A stretch of 64,000 nucleotides of DNA from Sphingopyxis terrae subsp. terrae NBRC 15098 (GCF_001598815.1 NZ_BCZQ01000017.1:124001-188000); one strand, 5' to 3'. Counted from the stretch's first letter, positions 25,181-36,663 are shown. Notes: generated by a model not told the origin, from the sequence alone. Numbers and translations are program-made.

Positions 25181-26887
25181 TCGGGCGCGGGCTGGTCCGC
25201 GCTTCCCCGAGCCTGTCGACGACAATCCCGGCACCTGCTCGGTACCGCGCGGCGGCGGCTGGCGTCCGGGCGCGCGCTGGGCGCAAGGCACGCACTCCGG
25301 CGGGCCGTCGCTCGACGCCCTCCCGGCGCACCAGCGACCGACGATGCGCGAGCTGGGACGGCGGAGCGAAGCTGCCGCACCGGTGTTCCGGGCGTTGCGC
25401 TCGGACGACGGAACGTCGGGCGGGATCGCTGCGCCGCTGCCGCCGCTCTGGGGCCTCCGCCCGACGATCGTCGTCGCGCGAACCGGCCAGCGTGACCTCG
25501 TGACGGCCGCCTGTCCGGCGGCGCTCGATCTCGGCCTCGTGCCCGGCATGGCGGCCGCCCATGCCCGCGCGCTGGTCTCCGATCTCGACCTACTCGACGC
25601 CGCACCCGACGCCGATCGCGCGTGGCTCGATCGCCTGGCGTTCCACGCCGCCCGCTGCTGGACGCCGACGGCGGCGGTGTCGGGCACCGACGGGCTGTGG
25701 CTCGACCTGTCGGGCACGACGCATCTCTTCGGCGGCGAAGAGCGTTTCGCGGCGCGATTGCTCGGTTTTCTGCGGCGCCTCGGTTTCACCGCGCGTGTCG
25801 CGATCGCCGGTACACCGGGCGCCGCGCACGCGCTCGCACGCTATGGCGGCGCGGGCGTGCGGATCTTGCCGGAAGGAGGCGAGAGCGAGGCGCTGGCGCC
25901 TTTGCCGCTGGCGGCGCTCCGGCTGGCGCCAGAGGCGCTCGCCGCGGCGGCACGCTTCGGGATCGAGCGGATCGCCGATCTCTACCCGATGCCGCGCGGG
26001 CCCCTGGCCCGGCGCCTCGGGCGCAGCGCGGTCGAGCGGCTCGACCAGGCGCGAGGGTTCGTACCTGAGCCGATCGTTCCGGTCGTGCCGTTCGACATGC
26101 CCGAGGCGCGCCGTTCCTTGCTCGAACCGATCGGGACCGCCGAGGCGATCGAGCAGGTCATCGCCGACCTGCTCGGCGATCTCGTGCTCGCGCTGCGCGA
26201 GCGCAGTCTCGGCGTGCGAAGCCTCGTCTTGCGCTGCGACCGGCTCGACATGGGCGCGCAGTTCGTCACCGTCGGCACGGCGCGCGCGACGCGCGATGCG
26301 AAACATCTGATGCGCCTGTTCAGGCTCCGGATCGACCGGATCGAGCCGGGGCTCGGGATCGAGACGATGGTTCTCGCGGCGCCGCAGGTCGAAGCGCTGG
26401 CGCCCGAGGCGATCGCCGCCGTGCTCGACACGGCACGCCAGGCGCCCGACCTCGCTCCGCTCGTCGATGCGCTGGCCGGCCGCGCCGGCGATGCCGCGCT
26501 GTTCCGCCTGTCCGCGATCGAAAGCGATGTCCCCGAGCGCGCGATCGCGCGCGCCGGGCCTTTGGCCAAGCCCGCCGGCTGGCCCGTCTGGCCGCGGCCG
26601 ATCCGGATGCTCGCGCGGCCCGAGGCGCTGTCGGGCGTCGTCGCCTTGCTTCCCGACCACCCTCCGCGCCGCTTCGCGTGGCGCGGGCGGAGCTATGCGG
26701 TGGTCGCAGGCGATGGCCCCGAGCGGATCCATGGCGAATGGTGGCGTCGTCCCGGCGAGATGTGGGCGGTTCGCGACTATTTCCGGGTCGAGGCGACAAG
26801 CGGCGAGCGCTTCTGGCTCTTCCGCCGCGGCGACGCGATCACCGACAAGACGGGTGACCTCAGCTGGTACATGCATGGCGTGTTCGG

Positions 26888-26891
<4 letters not shown>
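25086..26891 (+). CDS. imuB: ImuB, inactive Y-family polymerase homologue
   Basis: A 601-residue Y-family (UmuC/DinB-like) protein that links DnaE2 to the sliding clamp. GGAGG lies six bases before the ATG, which is inside imuA. It begins [19 protein letters not shown]. The fold blocks [15 protein letters not shown] and [23 protein letters not shown] are present, but the acidic triad required for polymerisation is not, as is normal for ImuB. A roughly 70-residue insertion rich in Gly, Pro and Arg (about 30-100) comes early. Its end overlaps dnaE2 as ATGA. By family it is an adaptor and not itself a polymerase. Confidence 0.9.
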
Positions 26892-30097
<3,206 letters not shown>

Positions 30098-30283
30098 TGG
30101 TGGCCAAATGCTCCGGTTGCAGGACCACTCCCTCCTTGGCTGCCTGACTGCGGGCCTCGGCTCGCCTCATGCCGTCAACCCCCTGCGGGGGTTCGCCCTC
30201 GCGTACCGCTCGGTGACGGCGGCTCGCGGGCCCTTCGGCTGGCGCCATCGGGGATGGTCCCGAGCAACCCAAGGAGACACGAC
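30098..30283 (+). promoter_or_regulatory. Structured leader before second DUF736 gene (leader B)
   Basis: Three nested or consecutive stems can form: GCCGTCA (30171-30177) with TGACGGC (30214-30220), an inner AACCCCC-TGC-GGGGGTT hairpin (30177-30193), and a final hairpin with stem TCGGG/CCCGA around 30249-30264 containing GGGATGGTCCCG. AAGGAG and the ATG follow. The terminal hairpin sequence is the same as in leader A at 7330, although the genes lie 23 kb apart. A promoter for this gene must lie here or further back in dnaE2; none was recognised. Confidence 0.5.
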
Positions 30284-30604
30284 ATGGCCACCATCGCAAA
30301 TCTCACCGTCAAGGCCGACGGCAGCTTCGAAGGCACGCTGACGACCCTTCTGGTCACCGCGCCGATCGCGATCGTCCCGAACGGCCGCAAGGTGAAGGAC
30401 AATGAGCCCGACTTCCGCGTGATCGCGCGCAAGAACGGCTACGAGGTCGGCGCCGGCTGGACCCGCACGTCGCAGTCGAACGGCACTGAATATGTCTCGG
30501 TCACCCTCTCGGCCCCCGAATTCGGCACGATCTACGCGAATATCGCGAACGCGCCCGGCGACGATCCGATGAAGAAGGTGCTTATCTGGAACCCGCCGAG
30601 CTGA
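30284..30604 (+). CDS. DUF736 family protein, copy 2
   Basis: A 106-residue DUF736 protein: MATIANLTVKADGSFEG, then APIAIVPNGRK, EVGAGWTRTSQSNG, EYVSVTLSAPEFG and VLIWNPPS. It is the closest of the four to the family consensus and shares leader type with copy 1. AAGGAG lies ten bases before the ATG; an in-frame ATG at 30254 falls inside the leader hairpin and is less likely. A textbook terminator follows the stop codon, so this is a single-gene transcript. Function unknown; the family marks conjugative elements. Confidence 0.87.
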   Translation: MATIANLTVKADGSFEGTLTTLLVTAPIAIVPNGRKVKDNEPDFRVIARKNGYEVGAGWTRTSQSNGTEYVSVTLSAPEFGTIYANIANAPGDDPMKKVLIWNPPS

Positions 30605-30610
30605 CCCCAG

Positions 30611-30642
30611 CGGCCCCGCCTTCGGGCGGGGCCGTCATTTTT
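30611..30642 (+). terminator. Rho-independent terminator with UUCG loop
   Basis: CGGCCCCGCC (30611-30620), a TTCG tetraloop, GGCGGGGCCG (30625-30634) and then TCATTTTT. This is the best-formed terminator in the window, six bases after the DUF736 stop. On the opposite strand the stop codon of the DUF1289 gene overlaps its end, so it may serve both convergent transcripts. Confidence 0.9.
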
Positions 30643-30808
30643 CCTGCGTGAGTTTCGCCAATCGGCGCGGAAGCTCCGAGGCCAGCTTGCGCTGCTGGAA
30701 CGGCGAGGCCTTCTTCCAGCTCCGGCATTCGGGCTGGGTGCGGCCGCAGCCGCGGCACCAGCCCGTCCGACCGTCGAACGCACATAATTCGATGCAGGGC
30801 GAACGCAT
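30635..30808 (-). CDS. DUF1289 family small Cys-rich protein
   Basis: A 57-residue protein, MRSPCIELCAFDGRTGWCRGCG then RTQPECRSW and KASPFQQRKLASELPRRL. The four-cysteine spacing (PCIxLC, WCRGCGR) followed by a conserved Trp is the DUF1289 pattern, thought to bind a metal. The start is three bases after the dmeF stop, so it is the last gene of the metal-efflux operon. A metal-related role is inferred from the cysteines and the operon. Confidence 0.82.
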   Translation of the reverse strand: MRSPCIELCAFDGRTGWCRGCGRTQPECRSWKKASPFQQRKLASELPRRLAKLTQEK

Positions 30809-30811
30809 CGC

Positions 30812-31780
30812 TCAGTTGCACTCGATCGTGACGTGACGCAGCTCGTGGACCGGCGCGAGGCGCTCGCGGATCGCCGCGCCGGTGAGACCGGCAGGCCCGG
30901 CGACGCTGACGATCGCGGCATGCGCGTCGGGTCCGAGGCGCCATACGTGAAGATCGACGATCCGGGCATCGCCGGGCGCCTCGACCAGCTCGCGGACTTC
31001 CTCCGCCACATGATCGTCGCTCCGGTCGAGCAGGACCGCGGCCGTGTCGCGCATCAGGCTCCACGACCAGCGCGCGATCACGATCGCGCCGACGATCCCC
31101 ATTACGGGGTCCATCCACACCCATCCGAGATAGCGACCCGCAAGCAGGGCTGCGATGGCGAGCACCGACGTCAACGCATCGGCAAGCACATGCACATAGG
31201 CCGAGCGCAGATTATTGTCGCCGCTCTGCGCCATTGGCCCATGGTTGTGATGATGATCGTCGCCATGGCCATGGCCATGGCCATGACCATGGTGATGTCC
31301 GTGCCCGTGACCATGATGATGCCCGCCCGACAGCAGGAAGGCGCTCGCAATGTTTACGCCAAGGCCAACCGCCGCGACGACAGTCGCCTCGAGAAAAGCG
31401 ACGTTGGTCGGATTGAACAGTCGCGACACCGCTTCGACGCCGATGCCGAGCGAAACAAGCCCAAGCGCCATCGCCGAGGCAAAACCGGCGAGATCGCCGA
31501 CCTTGCCGGTTCCGAAGCTATAGGCCGCGTTGTGCGCATTGCGCTTCGCATAACCATAAGCGATCGCCGCCACGCCGAGGGCACCGGCATGCGTCGCCAT
31601 GTGGAAACCATCGGCGAGCAGCGCCATCGATCCCGTGATGTAGCCGGCGATGATCTCGCCGACCATCATCAGCGCGGTCAAAACGACGACGAGCAGCGTG
31701 CGCCGGGCATTCTCGTCATGTGACGCGCCCAGGAACATATGATCGTGGACACGCGCGTCCGCGATGGAGGTAGTGGCCAT
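30812..31780 (-). CDS. dmeF: Cation diffusion facilitator, Co/Ni efflux (DmeF type)
   Basis: A 322-residue inner-membrane exporter that swaps divalent metal for protons. Six membrane helices are visible, starting VVVLTALMMVGEIIAGYITGSMALLADGFHMATHAG, whose HxxxH/D pattern forms the transport site, with HVLADALTSVLAI as its counterpart in helix V. Between helices IV and V lies a long His/Gly/Asp loop (about 35 residues, at 31235-31335). Such a His-rich loop and the RcnR-type regulator directly upstream are diagnostic of DmeF rather than the Zn exporter CzcD. The repeated catggc-like DNA there is just the code for this loop. Ten bases separate it from dmeR. Confidence 0.88.
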   Translation of the reverse strand: MATTSIADARVHDHMFLGASHDENARRTLLVVVLTALMMVGEIIAGYITGSMALLADGFHMATHAGALGVAAIAYGYAKRNAHNAAYSFGTGKVGDLAGFASAMALGLVSLGIGVEAVSRLFNPTNVAFLEATVVAAVGLGVNIASAFLLSGGHHHGHGHGHHHGHGHGHGHGDDHHHNHGPMAQSGDNNLRSAYVHVLADALTSVLAIAALLAGRYLGWVWMDPVMGIVGAIVIARWSWSLMRDTAAVLLDRSDDHVAEEVRELVEAPGDARIVDLHVWRLGPDAHAAIVSVAGPAGLTGAAIRERLAPVHELRHVTIECN

Positions 31781-31789
31781 TATGCGATC

Positions 31790-32065
31790 CTATTTGCTGT
31801 AGCGGCGGATAACGGTGAGCAACTCCTCGGCACCGGCCGCGCGCTCGGCGTCGGTCAGCCCCGGGCGCGAGACATGCTCCTCGAGATGATCGGAGATCAC
31901 TTCCTCGATGAGCCCGGCGACCGCGCCGCGGACCGCCGCAACAAGATGCAGGACTTCGGCGCACGGCGCTTGCGACTGGAGCGCTCGCTCGATCGCGCCA
32001 ACCTGTCCGCTGATGCGGCGGACGCGCGCAATGAGTTCGGAATTATCGCCTGAAAGATGTGCCAT
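31790..32065 (-). CDS. dmeR: Metal-sensing repressor, CsoR/RcnR family (DmeR)
   Basis: A 91-residue all-helical repressor, residues SELIARVRRISGQVGAIERAL, then PCAEVLHLVAAVRGAV, SDHLEEHVSR and ERAAGAEELLTVIRRY. The Cys of PCAEVLH, with the nearby His residues, matches the Co/Ni-sensing W-X-Y-Z set of the RcnR branch. It should release its operator when cobalt or nickel binds and so induce dmeF, which follows ten bases downstream. A G/C-tract operator overlaps its promoter. Confidence 0.87.
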   Translation of the reverse strand: MAHLSGDNSELIARVRRISGQVGAIERALQSQAPCAEVLHLVAAVRGAVAGLIEEVISDHLEEHVSRPGLTDAERAAGAEELLTVIRRYSK

Positions 32066-32070
32066 AGGGA

Positions 32071-32096
32071 TACCCCCTACCCCTACCTAGGGTAAA
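32071..32096 (-). promoter_or_regulatory. Probable DmeR operator (C/G-tract repeats)
   Basis: Directly above the dmeR start the plus strand reads TACCCCCTACCCCTACC followed by TAGGGTA. RcnR/DmeR operators consist of a run of five or six G (C on the other strand) flanked by TA/AT steps, and two such tracts are present here. Autoregulation of dmeRF is the natural reading. The exact protected bases are not known. Confidence 0.6.
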
Positions 32097-32144
32097 AAGG
32101 CAAGCGGCGTCGTTCGGAAGGCAAGGTTGCCAACTGAGTGGGGT

Positions 32145-33272
32145 TTAGCTTCCGTCCCCGGCGGAGGCGGCTTTGGCCTTTGCGGGATCGGGTACGACCT
32201 CTCGGAAAACGTCGTTCATCCAGCCTTCCCGCTCACCGATATGCTTGTCCCAGAAGCCGCGCATCGCCTCGAGTCGCTTCTCGGCGAGAAACGGCTCGGT
32301 CAGATGTTCGAACATATTGTGCTGGGGAACGGGGACGGGGGAGGCGCGCCAGACGCCGAACAGCACGACCGACAGCGTCTGGAATACCGCGAACAACAGA
32401 TAATGCGCGCGGTCGAGATCGTGGATGCTGAGGCCTGACCGGAGCCCCTTTGCCTGCGCGCGCGAAAAGGCGTCGGCAGCATGCGCGATGCTCTTGTTGC
32501 GCAGCGCCTTGATCTCGGGAAGCGGCGGCCTCGCGAGCAGCTCGTCCAGTCGGTCGAAAAAGTCCTCGCCAATCAGGTCGCCGCGCGCCCGATTTTCGGG
32601 AGCGACCCCCGACAACAGGTCGAACAGCTCATGTTCCATACGCGCCTGGTCGAACCCTTCGGGTCCCGACAGGCTGAGGTTCACCCGCCGCGCCTTGTTC
32701 GGATTGGCGGCCATTTCGGCGGACAGCCGCTCCAGCTCCGCCGCTTGCAAGGCTTCATAGTCATAAGGCAGCGCGTCGCGGCACACGAAATTCTCGCGTG
32801 TCATGAGCTCGCGTGCCGCGCGCATCTCATCGACGATCCGCGGGAGTGAGATCACAGCTTTCTTCGGCTGGTTCGCAGGTGCCTTTTCGAGCAGCCGGGT
32901 GATGGAGATGACCTGTCCGGCAAGATAGCCGCGGTCGAGCATCATCGCGATCAGCGGCGCGGTCGAGCCTCGGGTGCCGTCGTCATCAGCGAACTGCCGC
33001 GCCTCATTCGCCGTGCGCCAGGCTATGTCGAACCACATCATGTCGGCGAACTGCCCGGCGAGCGATGCGTCGGGATCGCGCTCGAACAGCTCGGACCAAT
33101 GCTGGAGTGTATCGCGAAACGCCTCGAGCAAGGCCTTGTCGCTGACGTCGCAGGCGTCGATCGGATAGTGGAAGATGGATGGATGCTCGCGTTCGGGGAC
33201 CGCCGGAGCAGCCTTGGCGCTCGGCGCCGCCGCCTTGTCGTCGCTACCCGCGACGTCTTGCGGCTCCATCAC
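32145..33272 (-). CDS. AbiU2-like HEPN-motif protein, third gene of cyclase operon
   Basis: A 375-residue protein without a clear named family. The key feature is RNKSIAH at 258-264 (EIKALRNKSIAHAADAF), an RX4-6H motif in the setting typical of AbiU2/HEPN RNases, followed by a hydrophobic helix (HYLLFAVFQTLSVVLFGVW, about 288-306) that could be membrane-associated or the core of the bundle. The N-terminus is low-complexity (Ala/Pro/Lys). Its GTG start overlaps the stop of the cyclase-like gene as GTGA. If the operon is a Pycsar-like system, this would be a candidate effector: an RNase, or a membrane protein, switched on by the cyclic nucleotide. That role is inference. Confidence 0.55.
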   Translation of the reverse strand: MMEPQDVAGSDDKAAAPSAKAAPAVPEREHPSIFHYPIDACDVSDKALLEAFRDTLQHWSELFERDPDASLAGQFADMMWFDIAWRTANEARQFADDDGTRGSTAPLIAMMLDRGYLAGQVISITRLLEKAPANQPKKAVISLPRIVDEMRAARELMTRENFVCRDALPYDYEALQAAELERLSAEMAANPNKARRVNLSLSGPEGFDQARMEHELFDLLSGVAPENRARGDLIGEDFFDRLDELLARPPLPEIKALRNKSIAHAADAFSRAQAKGLRSGLSIHDLDRAHYLLFAVFQTLSVVLFGVWRASPVPVPQHNMFEHLTEPFLAEKRLEAMRGFWDKHIGEREGWMNDVFREVVPDPAKAKAASAGDGS

Positions 33273-34120
33273 GCAGCTGCCTTTGCGTCGAATGCCTTCA
33301 CGCGCTTCCGCGCCTTGCGGGCGCGCTTGCGCATTCGCGGCAGCGCGTCGATCGCCGCGCAGAAATCGGGATCGTTCACCTTATTGGCGGGAAGGTCCCG
33401 ATAGGGCTTCATCGCCTTGAGATAGCGCTTGCGCAGCCACAGATATTTGCGCGCGACACGCGGGTCGGCATGCTTCAACCCCTTTCGGATCAACCGTGCC
33501 ATCCGGCCGAGATAGTCCGGATAGGCGTCATGTTCGCAGCCCATGGCCTCGACCACCTTGTCCCAGGAGAGGTAGTCGATGAACAGCCAGCCGTCCTTGT
33601 CCTCATCCAGAAAGGACCGGACATAGCGCTCTTCCTGCGGCCCCGAATGCTGGGGTTGCCTGTAGGTGCGCGCCATCCTGAGCACCTCGCGGTCGACGAT
33701 CACGCGGGGAAAGCATGCGGTGCGCGATTCCAGCTCATAGGCTTTGACCATTGCCGGCCCGACAATGTGCCGCTTGTCGTGAAGCAATTTCCCGACCGTC
33801 ACGGCGCCGCGCAGCAGATAGCCGCGATCGGCGAGGAGCACGACGGTGCGGGCGATCGCATCGATCATCCAGAAGACTGCTGATGTCTCTTCGACCTTGT
33901 AGGACAGGACGAGCGAATCCGAGAATTGCGTCACCCGCTCGCTCTTCGAAAGGCCGGGCTCGACCGTCTGACCCACCTCGTCGAGTGCCGCGACGAGGCG
34001 TTCGAGCGCCGTCGCGTCGCGCTCGGTCTCGGCCACAACCTCCTTGAAGGCAAGGAAGTCGAGAAACAGGATCAGGCGCTGCTCATAGGCGGGCGCTTTT
34101 GTCTTTGCAGGTTTAGCCAA
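33269..34120 (-). CDS. Class III nucleotide cyclase-like protein (Pycsar PycC-like)
   Basis: A 283-residue protein with the order of motifs of class III cyclase folds: metal Asp21 (LILFLDFLAFK), second metal Asp68 (VTQFSDSLVLSY), LLRGAVTVGKL at 102-112, the dimer-site helix GPAMVKAYELES at 121-132, then ACFPRVIVD. In housekeeping cyclases the helix reads G-x-x-V-N-x-A-A-R; the Asn and Arg are replaced here, as in divergent cyclases of phage-defence loci. A basic C-terminal tail (about 215-283) has no recognised domain. The start is TTG, seven bases after AGGGG, overlapping the upstream gene by eight bases. It may produce a cyclic pyrimidine nucleotide as an alarm signal; the base cannot be told from sequence. 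Confidence 0.6.
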   Translation of the reverse strand: MAKPAKTKAPAYEQRLILFLDFLAFKEVVAETERDATALERLVAALDEVGQTVEPGLSKSERVTQFSDSLVLSYKVEETSAVFWMIDAIARTVVLLADRGYLLRGAVTVGKLLHDKRHIVGPAMVKAYELESRTACFPRVIVDREVLRMARTYRQPQHSGPQEERYVRSFLDEDKDGWLFIDYLSWDKVVEAMGCEHDAYPDYLGRMARLIRKGLKHADPRVARKYLWLRKRYLKAMKPYRDLPANKVNDPDFCAAIDALPRMRKRARKARKRVKAFDAKAAA

Positions 34121-35027
34121 GGTCGAGCCCCTGTCTTTGGCGGGTGCCGGTTGAACTTGTTATATAGCGATTGTTTCGCGCGCCAAGGAGGGCGACGAGG
34201 AGCCTGGAGACCAAGCCGGACATTTCGAGGGTGAGGTTTGGCCCCCCGCCCACGCCATGAAGCGCAAAGCCGAGCGGCTCGCCCATGTAGAGGCCTTCGT
34301 GGATCATCGGATTGCGCATCGCCGCCACCTCTACCCCGCCCGCTGCAGCCGGATCTGCCCATGGGGGAACCGGCACCCCGAGCCAGTCGCACATCCAAGC
34401 GATGCGCTGCCCATGCGACAAATTCCTTGCTGGAGGGTTCAAAGACTTCGCAAGTGCAAAGCAGGCATCGAGCGCGGTATAAAGATACAGAAAGCGTTCG
34501 AACTGTAGATGCTGCGGGTTCTGACTCAGGAACAGGGCATGGACTGCGGCGACCCAGATGCGCGCTCGCTCAGGCATTGCGAGATTGTCGAGCCAGAATG
34601 CCTCCGCGAGTTCGATCGATTTCTCCAGGCTGCCACCCAGTAGAACGAAGTCTACGAGGACATCGGGCTCGACCGGCGTCGAGTCGAGAAACCCGGCCTC
34701 GGTGATCGTGAACCGCATTCCCTTGAAAAACGACAGGCTCCACACATGAAAGTTCACCGGGTCGAGGTCCGGCGCGGTGGCATGGGTGATGTCGTGGGTC
34801 TTCGGGAGACTGAAAACCCGGGCGGGATAGGGGCGGGTGTTAAGCCCCCCGCCGAGATGGGAAACCTCCCTGAACGGCGAATAGATCCACTTGCCCTCGC
34901 GCCATTCGTCCTCGTTGACGTTCTTCACCATATCGTCGAGCCCATCGCGGGTCGCGATCGACACCGGTCCAACCGTGATATCGAGCGGCCGCGGATAATA
35001 TCCGAACTCACTGCGCTGACCTGCCAT
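34113..35027 (-). CDS. HEPN-motif protein, first gene of cyclase operon
   Basis: A 304-residue protein I do not recognise by family. The C-terminal part has RNPMIHEG at 238-245, an RX4H motif embedded in helices (QFERFLYLYTALDACFALAKSL, HGQRIAWMCDWLGV), as in HEPN RNases of the ApeA type; the N-terminal 150 residues are beta-rich and could be a sensor. It starts at ATG 35027 behind a GGGAGA site and overlaps the cyclase-like gene by eight bases. The order HEPN, cyclase, HEPN in one overlapping operon is unusual. A role as trigger, effector or regulator cannot be chosen from sequence alone. Confidence 0.55.
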   Translation of the reverse strand: MAGQRSEFGYYPRPLDITVGPVSIATRDGLDDMVKNVNEDEWREGKWIYSPFREVSHLGGGLNTRPYPARVFSLPKTHDITHATAPDLDPVNFHVWSLSFFKGMRFTITEAGFLDSTPVEPDVLVDFVLLGGSLEKSIELAEAFWLDNLAMPERARIWVAAVHALFLSQNPQHLQFERFLYLYTALDACFALAKSLNPPARNLSHGQRIAWMCDWLGVPVPPWADPAAAGGVEVAAMRNPMIHEGLYMGEPLGFALHGVGGGPNLTLEMSGLVSRLLVALLGARNNRYITSSTGTRQRQGLDLG

Positions 35028-35312
35028 TGCGTCATTCTCCCTGTTCTTCGCGCACGCCGGGGCGACGGAGCCCGCAGATTATGGTCCGGGAGGAAGGCGC
35101 AAGGGCCTCTCGTCCCCCGCGAAACCGTACCCGCTCTCGATAGCCGCTGGTCCCTGGGCGCGGAGCCGGGCCTCCTTCAATCAACCCGTGAAGGGTCCGC
35201 TACGCTTCGCGTGCGGCCGCAGCCTTGCTGCGGTGATTGCGGCCCGCACCCGGCCGGCGGGGCGACTGTCGAGCGGGAACGGTCCCGCTCCGAAAGGACA
35301 GGAGCCAAACCC
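35028..35312 (+). promoter_or_regulatory. Structured leader before the 54-residue protein (leader D)
   Basis: This non-coding stretch should carry the promoter of the three-gene operon on the left and a foldable leader on the right. The most striking stem is GAGCGGGA (35271-35278) with TCCCGCTC (35283-35290) over a four-base ACGG loop; a second hairpin CCGCAGC-CTT-GCTGCGG lies about 60 bases before it. AGGAG and the next start codon follow. The apical GGGA..GG-TCCC arrangement is the one seen in leaders A and B. Confidence 0.48.
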
Positions 35313-35477
35313 ATGCCGCTTTCCACCGCTCAATCGCTCGGCTGGAGCCTCGCCCGCACGATGATGACGATCATCGTCCTTATCGAAACGACAAAAGGCT
35401 ATGCGGTGATGCCCATCGAAGAGTTCGACGGCGACCCCGAACACATCGTGTGCGAATATGACCCGTTCAACCGCTGA
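35313..35477 (+). CDS. Small conserved-looking protein, unknown
   Basis: A 54-residue protein: MPLSTAQSLGWSLARTMMTII, then VLIETTKGYAVMPIEEFDG and EYDPFNR. The first part could be a short hydrophobic helix; the second is polar. It has an AGGAG site eight bases before ATG and a strongly structured leader. Codon use is like its neighbours, so it is probably a real gene. I do not know the family. Confidence 0.55.
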   Translation: MPLSTAQSLGWSLARTMMTIIVLIETTKGYAVMPIEEFDGDPEHIVCEYDPFNR

Positions 35478-35600
35478 ACCCGCAAAATTTGCCCCGCGAT
35501 GGTTCCAGTTCCGGTTCCGTCGCGGGCGGCTGTCTGCTAGATTGACGGTGCAGACCGCGCTGTGGTGGTGGTGGAGAGCGCGTCCCCAAGGAGGACGCTC

Positions 35601-36089
35601 GTGACTTTCATGCTTATCCTCGGCGCTGCCGCAGGCCTCTATCTCATCTGGCTTCTGTTCCGGCTGGCGGCCCTCGCGCTGCCGCTTGGCACCGGCATTG
35701 CTCTCGCCTTCGAGCTTCAGGACCGCGGCTATGGCATTGGCGCTGCCCTTGCGATGGCATTCCTGGCGGGGATCCTGCTCCATCTTGCTGGACGGCACCT
35801 CTACGCGCACGGCGGATCGACATTGCTGCGAGCCTGTGTCGCAATGCTCTTCCTCCTCCCGGCGGGGGTCGCAGGCTATTATGGCATGACGGGGATCGTG
35901 CGGCTCTTCGCTACGGAGGGCATGCTGGTGGCGATCCTGCCTGTGCTCGCTGCCGTCGTCGCCGCAGTGGCGGCGGTCCGGGGACTTGACGGGTCTTCGG
36001 TGGATGCAATCGGTGTCGGTGACCGGGAATGTGACGATCGCGCATCCGCGATCCCGGCCTCCGCTTCGCCCGCTTCCGACCGCCTCTGA
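35601..36089 (+). CDS. Small integral membrane protein, unknown
   Basis: A 162-residue protein with four likely membrane helices (MLILGAAAGLYLIWLLFRLAAL; IGAALAMAFLAGILLHLAGR; LLRACVAMLFLLPAGVAGYYG; MLVAILPVLAAVVAAVAAV). The short polar tail is Asp/Ser/Ala-rich. The GTG at 35601 lies six bases after AAGGAGG, an unusually strong site, and outcompetes a possible GTG at 35562. It sits between the small 54-residue gene and the third DUF736 gene in the same direction. Position at the head of the conjugation core suggests an element-borne accessory function, otherwise unknown. Confidence 0.6.
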   Translation: MTFMLILGAAAGLYLIWLLFRLAALALPLGTGIALAFELQDRGYGIGAALAMAFLAGILLHLAGRHLYAHGGSTLLRACVAMLFLLPAGVAGYYGMTGIVRLFATEGMLVAILPVLAAVVAAVAAVRGLDGSSVDAIGVGDRECDDRASAIPASASPASDRL

Positions 36090-36181
36090 GTCCTTCGCTC
36101 CCGCCGCAGGAACACGGTCTCTTCCCTGCGCGATCTGCCGGCAAGCCGCTGCGCTGAGCCCGCTGGCCGCAACGGCGCTCC

Positions 36182-36231
36182 CGATTTTCTTCCCCCGGCG
36201 TGCCGCCGTTCCTCGCGGACCAAGAAAATCG
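36182..36231. repeat. Inverted repeat CGATTTTCTT/AAGAAAATCG in leader of DUF736 copy 3
   Basis: CGATTTTCTT (36182-36191) and AAGAAAATCG (36222-36231) are perfect inverted copies around a 30-base GC-rich interior that can itself pair. The A/T-rich arms stand out from the GC-rich surroundings. It lies in the 260-base non-coding stretch between the membrane protein gene and the DUF736 gene at 36352, a stretch in which I found no other feature. It may be an operator or part of a leader RNA. Confidence 0.5.
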
Positions 36232-36351
36232 CTGCGCTGCCGTCCTCCGCATGCGCTCCGGGCCTGCGGCTGCGGCGCGGCCTCCTTTCCGGCCACCGAT
36301 GCGCATCGAGACCGCGATCCTGCGGCTCGAACGCAAGGAAAGGACTTCAAC

Positions 36352-36663
36352 ATGGCCAAGATCGGAACCTTCAAGAAAGCGAAGGGCGAATATCGGGGCG
36401 CAATCGCGAGCCTCGCCCTCTCGGTCGACGCGGTTCGCATCGTCCCCGAGGACAATCCCAAACCCAGCGCTCCGACCCACCGCATCTATGTCGGCGACGT
36501 CGAGGTGGGTGCGGCCTGGGAGAAGACCAGCCAGGACGACCGCACCTATCTCTCGACCAAGTTCGACGACCCGAGCTTCACCGCGCCCTTCTTCGCGCAG
36601 CTCTTCGAAGGAAGCGACGGCGATTATGACCTCGTCTGGACCCGTCCCCAGCGGCGCGACTGA
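36352..36663 (+). CDS. DUF736 family protein, copy 3
   Basis: A 103-residue DUF736 protein in divergent form: MAKIGTFKKAKGEYRGAI, then VEVGAAWEKTSQDD, YLSTKFDDPSFTAPFFAQLF and YDLVWTRP. The invariant Gly-Ala-x-Trp and the ending Trp-x-x-Pro are kept, while the middle differs from copies 1 and 2. AAGGAAAGG lies before the ATG. It is followed about 80 bases later by the DUF6499/DUF2285 gene, the usual order at the start of Tn4371-like conjugation regions. Confidence 0.82.
   Translation: MAKIGTFKKAKGEYRGAIASLALSVDAVRIVPEDNPKPSAPTHRIYVGDVEVGAAWEKTSQDDRTYLSTKFDDPSFTAPFFAQLFEGSDGDYDLVWTRPQRRD

Noticed and set aside
31235..31335. Repetitive catggc-type DNA resembling a tandem repeat
   Set aside because: It encodes the His/Gly/Asp-rich metal loop of the DmeF transporter, so the repetition is at protein level.
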